Origin: Hyalella azteca
Lineage: Eukaryota; Arthropoda; Malacostraca; Amphipoda; Hyalellidae
Assembly (NCBI RefSeq): GCF_000764305.2
Contig: NW_025945895.1
Location: 1 to 64,000 of the forward strand
Reading direction: 5' to 3'
Length of the DNA stretch: 64,000 nucleotides
Positions 46,201 to 54,821 of this stretch are shown piece after piece (the first letter of the stretch is position 1; the number at the start of each line of letters is the position of its first letter). The notes beneath the pieces are model-generated. The model worked only from the letters and a program-made list of their open reading frames with translations, ran no database searches and had not been told where the DNA came from. A program made the position numbers and the translations under genes.

Positions 46201-49200
46201 TGTCATTTCTGAATATTTTGTTGCAGTTCTTCACGACGCAGACATGTTCTCCCACTGACACACCTGGGCTATCTGTAATACCAATTAATATCTATGTTAA
46301 TATTCCTTATTTGAGCCTCAACTAATTATAAATGGAACTATTTTATTTTATAAAATAACTGGCTGTAGTATGAAATGATAAGAGAAGGCACCATACCGGT
46401 ACATCTTTAAAGCACTATTTCCATGTTTCATTGCAAAAAATGATACATAAATTTTTTTAACAAAAATGAGCTCGAACTAGTCTTTCTAATCTACAGTGAG
46501 TGTTTGTCACGATGGTTATGCTGAATTTCATCACAGGAGTACACTGGCTACGAAATACGAATTTTACATATTCTGCCAGATCGCTTCTTTGTTTATTCTC
46601 TAGCTGTTCCTTAAAGGAGAAAAAATCTTCATAGCAAAAATCCTATAATAGCAAATTCAATGTTTTTTTCAAGTTTTCTAGCCGTAGTTTAAAATATTAA
46701 TAGTGCGGTATAAAAAAAATCTTTACCGTACGAAGCAGTGCTTTTTTTTTGCTGCTGAATAACTGACAATTGTCTTTTTTTATAAGTTTTTCAGCACCGA
46801 AAAGGGAGGTTGCAGTTTAGATACCGTATGAAGGCAACAATATTACCTACACCTTTCTCTGTAAGGACTTTCATGACATTTGAATTATAATGAAGAGATG
46901 CTCTGCTTACTAGTTTCTCTGAGCGGAGGAGCAGGTCGTGCTTTCAAAGGAGAGGCAGGAGCCTCCACCAATGGCGAGCGTTTGACTGGCGATTCGAGCA
47001 GAGGCGAGTTTTCTCCGCGGACTTCGCGACCAACCGCGATGGGGATTTCTATTTTTATACGACAAGGCAGGGAGGCGCGAGAGGCTAGATTATGACTAGA
47101 AGTGTTGCTTTTGGAGTCAATTCGGCCCTGGCGGAGAGAAGTTCGGTGAACGTTACATCAAAGCTTTTCGATGATAGGAATTCATTTAATACAAAAATGA
47201 CGTTATACCTTATTCAACAAATACTCTGGTATACAGGCAAGAGGGCAAATGAGAGCAACACGTACACACAAGTAAGTGAGAACACCAATGTAGCATTAAA
47301 AAATCCTGCCTCAAAAAATCCTCAGAATATATATGTAAATAAAAAAGTTCATGCATTGTATACTAACGTGTATAGTTTTATTGGGCTGAGATTGAGGCGA
47401 AAGCACGTCTAGTTCATCGTCATCGCTGTCGCTACTACACACTCCCATTTCATGCTCCTCGTCATCAAGGATTAAAGAAGACGAAGACACAGCAGCAGTG
47501 GACGAAGGGACAACAGCAGCAGACGAAGGGATAACAGCAGCGGACGAAGGGACAACAGCAGCAGACGAAGGGATAACAGCAGCGGACGAAGGGATAACAG
47601 CAGCGGACGAAGGGATAACAGCAGCGGACGAAGGGATAACAGCAGCGGACGAAGGGATAACAGCAGCGGACGAAGGGACAACAGCAGCGCTGTTGGCTGC
47701 AGACGAGGTTGAAGAGGATGCAGAGTCTTGAGACGATTCCGCCAAAGTAAGAGATGAAGGCCGCGTTACAGGACTAACGTCCGTTCGTCGTTTACTTTTT
47801 TCATTACTTATCTCGTCGTTGGCAAGAACTGGTGTTTTCTTTTTAGGTCTTAACACTTGCTCAGACGATCGTGTTGTTTCTTTAACGCTCAAGTCAAGCT
47901 GCTCGGACGAAGGAGGATTGGTAACAGAGATTGGTTGTACACTGCTTGATATTTTTGGCCACAAGAAACCTCTCATTTGTGTGGGCGTTTCAGCGGTATT
48001 CTGTGCGGGACTGTCCCCAGTTTTCTTGTGCGAGGCTCCCGAAGAACGCGTCTTCATGGACGGTGTGAGAGGGACGGGGTTGACAGGAGCAGGAGACACT
48101 AACGTGGATGGCAAAGCAATTGTTCTGCTCACGCCTACTTTAGCCGTGCCCACTGAACACACCTTCATGTGCTCAAGCATTGCGTCTGTGATGGGTAGAA
48201 GAATAACCACATTACACGAGATTATTTATATAATTTAATGAAGATACTACAATGAAAGTTTACCTTATTGATACATAAAACATATATGTCAAATAAACCT
48301 ATGAGTAAACCTCTACTTGCATTAACTAATCATATCCAATTTAAACGGTTTAAAGGAAATAATGAATTTCCAATTCTATTTTGATGAACACATCTAACAT
48401 CATATAAACTTCATCATTCAGCAATGTCTCACAAATGCTTTAAAAAGTAGCTCAGAGTTTCTTTCGGTATCGAATAATTCTCAACATCGTAGTAAATTAG
48501 GCTTGTGACCTAAGTGTCTTTGGTCCATTTTAGTTGTATATATTACCTTTAACGCCGGCAGCAGTGAAGTCAAAGCTGGCGACAAGGCAAGGTAAGGTGT
48601 TATTCTCTGCGTACGCGGAAAGGTCGCGTTTATTTCGGATGACACTCCCATCTGGTCTGTACAACACACCATTACACATTAGATTTGTTTGTTTGGTTAA
48701 AAAAATAATATATAGATTTGCTTAGGAAATCCATATAAGAAAAATTTGGTTTCAAGTGCAAACAAAACAATTGATAGTGCAAATTGTCAGCGCAGAAGCC
48801 ACAGATCCTGGCTGGAAATGGAAGACTTCACTAGATTGACTCACGCAAAGTATGCTACGTCCCAGCTGTCCAGACCGGTGTACGGCAGACGACGGCTGTA
48901 TTGTTTCCGCCAGCCGGGAAAAGAGTTTTCTTTGACAACGTTGCAGCCTGTTCAGATCATAGCTGGGGTAAAGATGGTGACCAAAATCCAGGTGCAACAA
49001 TTTGGTCAAAAAATCTTTGAGGTAAACACTGACAAAGCTCATGTTCGATTCGGATATGCTTGGTTTAAGAGAGACCAACTTGTAGGGAGAGAAGATTTAA
49101 CGAAATTCAAGTTTTATTGGGTATGATATTTTAAGCATTCCCCCCATTGTTCTGATACGTTTATTTCACATGTACAACCCAAATAAACTTGAGTTGGATC

Positions 49201-52200
49201 AGGTTAAATTTGTTTTCGAATAAAATTTAAAATTTCACTGATTAATAATTCAGTCATTATGAACAAACCACTATTTCGTACTTGTGATAGTTGTTATAAT
49301 AAAAACAGTATTGAAAATGCTTTCATGAGAGTATGAGACACTATGACAGACAACAAACCATGCTCTTCCGCCCAACGGCTCAACTTTCGGTACAATTTTG
49401 CAAACGCGTTAATGAGTAAAATACAATCAGGACTCTAATTTGAAATTTAATAAATTTGTAAAGTAGACATTATAACGCCTTTGTACGTTATGGCAAGCAG
49501 GCAATTACGGAGATAATTGTCATCAATGACGCACCGTGTTTCTCCCAAGACAACATGCAGTCGTCGGCCACGGGCGCACGACGAGTCGTTGAGAGATTTG
49601 CCAGCAAGCTTGGTTTTGGTGTCACAGAAGTCTTGCTGGGTTTGGCCTTCTTTACTGACATCTTCACTGGAGGAGTCAAGAGTGATTGGGCCAGTTCAGA
49701 GTTGGTGTTTGTAGTGCTGGGAGGCTGCAATGACGTCTGCTGTTTCGAAAATTCTTGATTTGGGGTCTCAAATTCTACAGCTTGTATTTTCTTCTTCTGA
49801 AGATCTGGTTGATCAGGAATTTTTGATTTTAATGTCGCGGGAACTGATGGATGAGCGTGAGATGAAGTGGAAGAAACCTTGGGAGTCGTGTTAGCAATTT
49901 TGTGCCCTTTAACCAAATTTGAAGGATCAAGAATACTGGGACTAACGTTACTAATCTTGTCTGGAGAGGAAGTCAAGTCAATGTCATCTAATACACGATG
50001 ACGGGTGACTTTCGGCAACAGAGATTGTGGCGGATTTTCACACATAAGCTGGCTTGGCCCAAAATTTGACAAGCCGGAATGCGGGCTTGGATATTCTTTC
50101 GTAGCATTGACAGGAGAAGTAGCATCAGAGTCACCAATAACAACAGTACCAGGGACTTCATCAACTGTGGCATTAGAGGCAATGGTCTTAGTGGACTCAG
50201 AAGCAGAACTATTTCGAGGTACAGGAGCAGAAGTGGGCGTCAGGGGAGTAGAAGTAGTACTGGAAGGCGTAACTCTGGTAGTGGACGTTTTTGTTGATGT
50301 AGTTGAGGGCGACGACTCATGGTAGACAAATGGAGATGGAGTGGTTTCTGACAGCAGCCGAGTTGATCGGGTTGCCAATGGACCCTGTGTTTTGAAATAA
50401 TTAGTTATGATGAACACTCATTTCCACAAAACATTACTTCTTGTATGGGATCTCGGTAGACGATTACCAAATCTAATGGTTGCTTCAACAATTAAGAAGA
50501 AACGTTGATACTTGTGGAATTTCTTGTTCAGAAACAAACTCAACAGATATGATTACAATTCTTAAAAAAAATACATTATTAGTGATTCAGAAAAATTGTG
50601 CCTTATTCAAAGTCTAACTTTTGCCAAGAATAAATGTGAAATTTATCTATTTATAATCAGATGACTTAATTTCAGTACATGTACAGTAGCTCACTTGAAT
50701 TGATCTTCTCTTGCGGATGGAGTCGAACATTTCGACAAACTCGGCCTTCCTTTTCGGTTTTCGTTTTTCCTCGCATATGTCGACATCAAAGATACTCTTC
50801 TTGCTAGTTCCTTTAGTGAACAAATAAATCAGTACAAAAGACTCGAATTATTCATATGTTATTCTCATAATATTAATTATAATCACATTATTCATGCACG
50901 CTTCGAAATGAGATGTAAGGTAAAAAGTAAAGTATTGTGACCTGAAAATTGGCATCTGGTTTCCAACACAGCAACAATTGCAAAGAAATATTTCTAAATA
51001 TTTATCTTGTTATTACACTCACATATAATTTAACATACTTTTAAACTGCTCTGATAAAAAATGTGCATGTTATACATACATGCTTAAATTACACCTCAAA
51101 TACCAGACAATTAAAGGAAATTCACGTGAGAGAAAGCATGAATATAAGTAATACTTAATATATTAATTAACGTAATAATACGAAAATTTTTATATTTTTT
51201 AATTCAGATTTATCGTTGGAAGTTGCACTATTCGTTCAATCGTAGCTTGTATATACATTCCTGCTTGCGATATCAGTATACAACCCGGTTGAATTAGCCT
51301 GCATAAGAACAAATTTCTTAGTATTAGGCATATCTTACCAGGTGTAGAGGCAGCTGGTGCTGATGTTGGGGCAGCAGATGTTGGAGTTTCATGAGACGTA
51401 GCGGCAGCTGCAGCTGCAACGGCAGCAGGTGCAGCAGAAGGAGGAGGTAGAATCGGAGGCATCTGCACGCACAGAAAAAGTTTAAGAAAACATCAATCAA
51501 AATTAAATAGTTTTAATCTATTTAATTTTTCACACGGTGATTTGATACTTTGAAATAATATTTTATTAATAGATGAGCGGGATTTTTCAGTCAAGAATTA
51601 TTCAAGATTGAAGAGCTAATAATTCGGGTTCATAGAATAAGATTGTGGTGACGATAAAACGCTTAACAACGTTGCAAATGGAAAGTTAACAATGTCCGTA
51701 GAGCTTTGAAAACCTCATAAATGATGTTCATGTGAAATATTCTGCACCAAATATTGGATCAGAGTTCAACTGCAGGTAAATGCTTACCCTGCCTGTGATT
51801 TTGTTGATCTGTGAGCAGCGTAGAATCTTGCTGATGTTGTCATCTCGGAATTTCACCTCGCATTGTTCTGAAAAAAAAAAACAATTGGGATGAAGTAAAT
51901 GCAGGTCGGTACTATAAATAAAAAGTTCCAGGATTTATGTAGAATACAGTGCTGATACTGATCAATCTTTCTTTCTTCTCGAAAATGCTTTTCCCCCGAT
52001 GTCTCTAGGAAAAGCTATACATTATATTAAAAAAAATACATACTATACTATGGTCAAGTTTGGTTAAAAAGGATGCCATTTTCATTTAGAACTTCTTTAG
52101 AGTCTTGTTTCTTTAGCTGTCTAATAATAGGTACAATAGCAGGGTTAACAAGTCCTAAAATTTCTCCAAGTGAAAGGTTTATAAATCCGTCACTGCATTT

Positions 52201-54803
52201 CGCTCATCACTGAGCATTTTCAGGCATAAGAACCAAGCGGCTGAGTAGACGAGGCGCTTGCAGCTTGGCTGCAGGAAGTAGACTAATTGAAGTGGTAGAT
52301 GAAGCGGAAGTAAGCATACAAAATTAAAAAAAAAAAAACAACGTAAACGATTCAAGCTCGAACAAGCAAGGGCATCAGAGCCAAATTTCCACGAGATATT
52401 TATAAATGAATAAAATTTCCGCACAGTTTTCAAATTTTAAATACTTTCTTGGTGTGCTAATTTATGATTTTATAAATTAATAGAAAGTTACTTGATATTC
52501 GATACAAGGAAGAAAATAAGCACACTTTACAAACGTTCTCATACATCTTAGCGGGTCATGGAAACAGCAATACATTCCTTAAAAAAACTAATTCCACATT
52601 TCTTCGGCTCAGTACTTTTAATTTACACTACTATTCGCTAGGTGCGTGAGCAGGAAAATAGCACACCAAAGGTATGTCATTTCCCACATGCATTCGGAGA
52701 TGCAATTGTAATTCCAATTAAGAATGAAATTCCAATTAGTAATGAAATTAATTAATTAATTAAAAGTCATGGAATCTGTTAACTCACGCGGGTTGATGAC
52801 ACGCATGACAGTGGCGGGATAGTAGCGCTGGTCGACCGACCACAGCGCCAGGACCATCTCGCCCACACTGAAGGGACACTCATCCACGGACCTGCACAAC
52901 GATCCATATCTAAATTACTTCACGATGGATTACATTTTAAATATTACTTCACGATTTACTTAAATTTTCAAAGAACAGGGGCCAACTTTCAAAACTCGCC
53001 AAGTGAACGTAAGTACTTACGCTCTATTTTCTTGTCTATGATCGGTGGATTTTGCCTGAAAGGCTGTCAATGATTGGCTGATGAACTTACGATCTCTTAA
53101 CTTTTTTGAAAGTATGGGCCCAGGTATAACCGATATCAAAAAGTTATCATACAGTTGTCGCGTAATTGTCATGTAGTTTTCAAGCAGTTGTCTTGTAGTT
53201 TGCAATCAATTGTCATAGTCAAGCAGTTTTCATGTAATTGCCAAGCAGTTGTCATGTAGTTATGAATCAAAGGAAGGACGCGCACACATCAGTGTCGTGT
53301 ATATTTGGTTCTGTGTGGGTGTATATTTGAATGCCACCCGTCTTGCGGTTTGCAATCAAATGTCATACATTTATCAAGCAGTTATCATTTCTCAAGGAAT
53401 TATCAGACATTTATGAGCACAAGACTGACGTTGCAGGCACGGCCCTGATGCGCTTCGAGTCCATCTTGAGCCACTCATCGAAGCGGTCGCTCCAGCGCAG
53501 GTAATGCACCAAGATGTCCAGCTCCCCCCAGTCCACCTCGACCACTTTGCAGTCATACCTGCACAAGCAATCCAGTTTATTTGCAATAATAAAATAGCCC
53601 ATTTCCAACACAAGCTAATTGTTAATTGTTTGCTTGTGATGTCGGTATAATCAAACCAGTTTATTTGCAATCATAAAATAGGTTATTTCCAACACAAGTT
53701 TGTTAATGTCTAATTGTTTGCTTGTGCTGTCGGCACAAGCAAACTGGTTTATAATTAAAGCCATTGTTTACCCTCCGGTATTGTTGAAGAAACAAAGATT
53801 TGACTTTATTCCGAGATAAAAAAAAAAAGACAGTTACAACCCAATACATTGTGAACCCATTAACATATGATGAACTTCTTTCACTACATTTTTACCTAGT
53901 ATCGCCAACAGATCTGATTCAGTCAAAATTGACGGATGAGAAACAGTCAAAATTGACGGATGAGAAAGACTTGAATCACAGTTAATTCGTAAACACTCTC
54001 CCTGCGCTCGTCGTAAAATAATTACTATACCATGACACAATAGTTATAGTTAATTTGACGACTGAACAATCACATCAGTGCAATTAAATTTGTTTCATTA
54101 AAATCTAGAATGATCTCAACTACTAGTTAACCAAGTTTGATCACGCTGGTATTCCAATTAAACTCAGACAGCCTTCACAGGCTCTAATTTTATTTGACGA
54201 ACGACTTTTTAGTATGATGCTGTAAGCCATCAATTAATGACGACAAATAAGTCGTCATGTTATTGATGTTAATAATGACGACGAATAACGCATTGGAAGA
54301 CAATTACCAGAAGTCAATAATATACTAATTAATGATAATGATGGAGACTAATGAAGTCACAGATATAACAATTAAAGCTTTATAATGAGAACAAATGAAG
54401 GATTGGTTGCTGACCAGAAGTCACAGATACAACAATTAAAGCTTTATAATGAGAACACATGAAAGATTGTTTGCTGACCAGAAGTCACAGATATACCGTA
54501 ACACTTAAAGCTTAAGAATGAGAACAAATGAAGGATTGCTTGCTTACCAGAAGTCACAGATACAACAATTAAAGCTTAATAATGAGAACATATGAAGGAT
54601 TGGTTGCTGACCAGAAGTCACAGATACAACAATTTAAGCTTAATAATGAGAACAAATGAAGGATTGGTAGAGACTAACCAGTTGTTGTCGATGGTCTCCT
54701 GGACCTGAAGTTTGGCGCCAGGCACGAATATAATGCCTGGCTTGTAGACGTGTAGCTGCTTAGCGCTGCGTATGGCAGCTGCCTCCTCGGCCGGTGTAGC
54801 TGT
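37160..54803 (-). CDS. MBD-R2: Gene 2: PHF20/MBD-R2-family chromatin reader (5' end not found)
   Basis: Twenty-one minus-strand exons were traced, from 54803 down to a TGA at 37160-37162, giving about 2400 residues. Domain order is: Tudor-type module (exons 54803-54679 and 53558-53430, motif YLRWSDRFDEWL), second Tudor (52891-52788 and 51867-51788), basic AT-hook-like segment (50810-50695), C-terminal half of an MBD (48656-48547), C2H2 finger CVVKNCNKIF...HIKHYH, basic NLS-like exon, PHD finger INCCCGSSEEDG...CWQHAQC, and a C-terminal helical segment. This set and order is diagnostic of vertebrate PHF20/PHF20L1 and fly MBD-R2, methyl-lysine readers in the NSL acetyltransferase complex. Phases agree at every junction except two: one small exon is missing before the MBD exon, and a 5-bp frameshift lies in a coding repeat near 38796. 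Exons upstream of 54803, with the start codon, were not recognised. Confidence 0.88.
37750..37815 (+). repeat. Diverged LINE 3' tail in the last intron of gene 2
   Basis: GTGAATAAGTCACGAAAAG, then a diverged CGGCAACAGGCC-type sequence and an ATTCTT end, resembles the tails at 2120-2210 and 7375-7268. It lies in the intron between the 37984-37853 exon and the previous exon's side of the gene end region; actual overlap is with intergenic side of that exon. Confidence 0.4.
37853..37984 (-). CDS. MBD-R2: Gene 2, C-terminal helical exon
   Basis: Acceptor GTTCAG|GCTC and donor TTCAA|GTAAGT bound 132 nt. It encodes CKLNLLSHVQAVQDTLERAY and DAIEAEIS. The KLNLL-x-H-x3-VQ helix is a known conserved C-terminal feature of the family, as far as I recall. 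Confidence 0.85.
38169..41414 (-). CDS. MBD-R2: Gene 2, 3.2-kb exon with TTSVSEA minisatellite and an internal frameshift
   Basis: Acceptor TTGTAG|GAAA and donor CACAA|GTATGT bound 3,246 nt. It starts KPDHPKLVMWHKKWADPRPP, a segment also present after the PHD in this family, then runs Ser/Thr-rich. From about 39325 to 38555 there are roughly 36 heptapeptides of type TTSVSEA (21-bp units). One unit at about 38796 lacks 5 bp, which breaks the frame. On both sides of that point the TTSVSEA frame is open, and only that frame gives the right phase at the 3' donor. Restoring 5 nt makes the length fit. The end is acidic and Leu-rich (DLALDLNEILLG), like an activation segment. Confidence 0.85.
38555..39325 (-). 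repeat. Coding minisatellite, 21-bp units encoding TTSVSEA
   Basis: About 36 head-to-tail units; those between 38600 and 38960 are nearly identical, the others degenerate. One unit near 38796 lacks 5 bp (AGTGGTCCGACACGG instead of AGTGGTTGCTTCCGACACGG). The period of seven codons preserves the frame except there. Confidence 0.92.
41562..41699 (-). CDS. MBD-R2: Gene 2, helical exon after the PHD
   Basis: Acceptor TGGTCAG|GTTT and donor GCCAA|GTTAGG bound 138 nt. It encodes FSFSSDDDGRSKRLEMAIQR then a Leu/Gln-rich helix (ACLLQQRRVLHALNV). It enters and leaves in phase 2. Confidence 0.82.
42160..42480. repeat. AAAGCAAAGAAAAC dispersed repeat with hammerhead-like core
   Basis: TTAAAAGCAAAGAAAACACC at 42174 and GTTTTCTTTGCTTTTAAATT at 42455 are inverted ends. 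Between them lies the best hammerhead-like core of the window. The element sits in the intron between the 43216-43096 and 41699-41562 exons of gene 2. Confidence 0.6.
42223..42248 (-). ncRNA. Hammerhead-ribozyme-like core (best copy)
   Basis: Minus strand reads CTGATGA, then TGGAG-CTGGA-CTCC (four-base-pair stem with one extra U), then GAAAC. CTGATGA and GAAA are the invariant boxes of the hammerhead core. Hammerheads are known in Penelope-like elements. I could not define stem III or the NUH cleavage site, so activity is not claimed. Confidence 0.4.
42531..42576 (-). repeat. Second copy of a gene 2 exon end with its 5' splice site
   Basis: About 45 bases match the end of the 43216-43096 exon and the start of its intron: CTTAAGGACGGAACAATACC, then CAA|GTAAGACACG and on to a nearly identical CTAGC. 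One base differs near the end. The copies are 520 bases apart. Confidence 0.85.
42958..43066. repeat. A/T-rich foldback of AAAAAATC units
   Basis: Tandem AAAAAATC units are followed by the inverted GATTTTTT series, able to form a long A:T hairpin. Intronic. Confidence 0.6.
43096..43216 (-). CDS. MBD-R2: Gene 2, exon with last part of the PHD finger
   Basis: Acceptor TGATCAG|GCAA and donor CCCAA|GTAAGA bound 121 nt. It encodes KEAVPEKYVCSMCTNPVRVR then FDHQIRNWLKDGTIP. The Y-x-C-x2-C pair supplies the last zinc ligands. The donor end is copied again at 42531-42576. Confidence 0.9.
43669..43833 (-). repeat. 55-bp tandem triplication covering the end of the PHD exon and its 5' splice site
   Basis: Units start at 43669, 43724 and 43779 and differ by only one or two bases. 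On the minus strand each holds GCTATTCTATTG|GTGAGT-type sequence. The most upstream donor (43778) ends the exon in the model; the other two are intact copies inside the intron. Confidence 0.9.
43778..43978 (-). CDS. MBD-R2: Gene 2, exon with first part of the PHD finger
   Basis: Acceptor ATTTCAG|ACAC and donor TATTG|GTGAGT bound 201 nt. After an acidic start it encodes HIINCCCGSSEEDGLMLQCD followed by VCMCWQHAQCYSIG. The Cys/His spacing and the CWQH motif are those of the PHF20 PHD finger. The donor end is triplicated in tandem downstream. Confidence 0.92.
44420..44524 (-). CDS. MBD-R2: Gene 2, short linker exon
   Basis: Acceptor CGCACAG|TGCT and donor CATGG|GTCAGC are the pair that keeps the frame across both junctions (105 nt). 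It encodes LLQTDSDEESDFVGFPSVPT then GKKRSVLVSNKL. Confidence 0.7.
44719..44872 (-). CDS. MBD-R2: Gene 2, acidic linker exon
   Basis: Acceptor GCTCAG|TCCA and donor CATCT|GTACGT bound 154 nt. It encodes STAVVNVMDDSDSVDTDSVD and an acidic, Asp/Thr-rich continuation. Leaves in phase 1. Confidence 0.75.
45101..45190 (-). CDS. MBD-R2: Gene 2, basic exon
   Basis: Acceptor AAACAG|GATC and donor GCAAG|GTTCGC bound 90 nt. It encodes DRRRKRHSLGAVPEGKRRRL and EPSKDYNRRK, a strongly basic, NLS-like segment. Phase 0 on both sides. Confidence 0.78.
45477..45602 (-). CDS. MBD-R2: Gene 2, exon with second half of the C2H2 zinc finger
   Basis: Acceptor TTCTTAG|ATGC and donor CTGGT|GTATGT bound 126 nt, 42 full codons. 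It begins MHIKHYHPESSYR, giving the two His ligands. The NLLQMHIKHYHPE sequence across the junction is highly characteristic of PHF20/MBD-R2. Confidence 0.92.
46190..46272 (-). CDS. MBD-R2: Gene 2, exon with first half of the C2H2 zinc finger
   Basis: Acceptor ATTACAG|ATAG and donor TTGCAG|GTAAGT bound 83 nt. It encodes GEHVCVVKNCNKIFRNDNLL, with the two zinc-binding Cys residues of C-x4-C-x12-H-x4-H. The finger is completed in the next exon. Confidence 0.9.
46911..47127 (-). CDS. MBD-R2: Gene 2, Pro/Arg-rich exon
   Basis: Acceptor CCGCCAG|GGCC and donor GAAACTA|GTAAGC bound 217 nt. Of the nearby acceptors, this one keeps the required phase 0 and an open frame. It encodes ENSPLLESPVKRSPLVEAPA and a Pro-rich end. 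The start choice is the weakest part. Confidence 0.65.
47368..48185 (-). CDS. MBD-R2: Gene 2, low-complexity exon with SSAAVIP minisatellite
   Basis: Acceptor CATCACAG|ACGC and donor ATACAC|GTTAGT bound 818 nt. It encodes AMLEHMKVCSVGTAKVGVSR, a Ser/Thr/Pro-rich stretch, nine tandem heptapeptides of type PSSAAVI (47501-47689), and an acidic end SDSDDDELDVLSPQSQP. Confidence 0.82.
47501..47689 (-). repeat. Coding minisatellite, nine 21-bp units encoding SSAAVIP
   Basis: Exactly nine units of GACGAAGGGATAACAGCAGCG (plus-strand reading, shown as its 21-base period) with only two variable sites. The variation switches Val and Ile. The frame is kept. Confidence 0.93.
48547..48656 (-). CDS. MBD-R2: Gene 2, exon with C-terminal half of an MBD domain
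   Basis: Acceptor TGTACAG|ACCA and donor TAAAG|GTAATA bound 110 nt. It encodes PDGSVIRNKRDLSAYAENNT then LPCLVASFDF. The P-x-G-x3-R-x4-L-x2-Y pattern is the second half of a methyl-CpG-binding/TAM fold. It joins the next exon by completing an Asp codon. Confidence 0.75.
48746..49126 (+). other. Unassigned open frame in a gene 2 intron
   Basis: 127 codons are open on the plus strand and a shorter frame is open on the minus strand over the same bases. Plus frame includes RPVYGRRRLYCFRQPGKEFS. I recognise no family. Base composition is less AT-rich than the intron around it. It could be a decayed repeat, an antisense transcript or chance. Confidence 0.25.
49535..50384 (-). CDS. MBD-R2: Gene 2, Ser/Thr/Pro-rich linker exon ending at a possible MBD start
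   Basis: Acceptor AACACAG|GGTC and donor AACACG|GTGCGT bound 850 nt. It encodes a Ser/Thr/Pro-rich linker with basic patches near the end. The last residues, CMLSWEKH, resemble the W-x-K-x-V start of an MBD. The exon leaves in phase 1, but the next recognised exon needs phase 2, so a short exon is missing between them. Confidence 0.78.
50695..50810 (-). CDS. MBD-R2: Gene 2, basic exon (AT-hook or NLS)
   Basis: Acceptor CTAAAG|GAAC and donor TTCAA|GTGAGC bound 116 nt. It encodes TSKKSIFDVDICEEKRKPKR and then FDSIRKRRSIQ. The RKPKRK core is AT-hook-like and in the place of the PHF20 AT-hook; a plain nuclear localisation signal is the alternative. Confidence 0.75.
51339..51462 (-). CDS. MBD-R2: Gene 2, Ala/Pro-rich linker exon
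   Basis: Acceptor GTGCAG|ATGC and donor CACCTG|GTAAGA bound 124 nt. It encodes MPPILPPPSAAPAAVAAAAA followed by Thr/Ala-rich sequence. Phases on both sides agree with its neighbours. Confidence 0.75.
51788..51867 (-). CDS. MBD-R2: Gene 2, exon with end of Tudor 2
   Basis: Acceptor TTTCAG|AACA and donor GCAGG|GTAAGC bound 80 nt. It encodes QCEVKFRDDNISKILRCSQI, the last strands of the second Tudor, and ends in phase 0. Confidence 0.85.
52788..52891 (-). CDS. MBD-R2: Gene 2, exon with Tudor 2
   Basis: Acceptor GTGCAG|GTCC and donor CCCGC|GTGAGT bound 104 nt. It encodes VDECPFSVGEMVLALWSVDQ then RYYPATVMRVI, a typical Tudor start (G-x2-V-x-A-x-W followed by Y-P-A-x-V). Confidence 0.88.
53140..53265. 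repeat. Degenerate short tandem repeat (AGTTGTCATGTA type)
   Basis: Roughly eight loose copies of a 12-15 base unit containing GCAGTTGTC and TGTAGTTTTC. Intronic, between the two Tudor modules. Confidence 0.55.
53430..53558 (-). CDS. MBD-R2: Gene 2, exon with core of Tudor 1
   Basis: Acceptor TGTGCAG|GTAT and donor GCAAC|GTCAGT bound 129 nt. It encodes YDCKVVEVDWGELDILVHYL then RWSDRFDEWLKMDSKRIR. The H-x2-RW-x3-(F/Y)DEW signature is that of PHF20 Tudor 1. Confidence 0.9.
53560..53750. repeat. Tandem duplication of about 84 bp next to the Tudor 1 exon
   Basis: CCAGTTTATTTGCAAT recurs at 53572 and 53656, with AATTGTTTGCTTGTG between the copies. It begins at the acceptor side of the 53558-53430 exon. 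Confidence 0.65.
54354..54680. repeat. Minisatellite of five 64-69-bp units ending at an exon boundary
   Basis: Units start AAGTCACAGATA at 54354, 54418, 54482, 54551 and 54615. Each ends ACCAG. On the minus strand that end reads CTG|GTNAG, like the real donor CTG|GTTAGT of the 54803-54679 exon. Confidence 0.88.
54679..54803 (-). CDS. MBD-R2: Gene 2, exon with start of Tudor 1
   Basis: Acceptor ATTCAG|ACAG and donor AACTG|GTTAGT bound 125 nt. It encodes HVYKPGIIFVPGAKLQVQET and IDNNW, the first strands of the Tudor/MBT-like module (compare G-x-K/Q-L-E at the start of PHF20). It is entered in phase 0, so a further upstream exon or start is required. Confidence 0.8.
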
Positions 54804-54821
54804 CTGAATATGAACAAACTA

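Noticed and set aside
46920..47080. Acceptor AATAG|AAATCC as start of the 46911 exon
   Set aside because: It gives a stop codon in the phase set by the previous exon; CCGCCAG|GGCC keeps the frame open.
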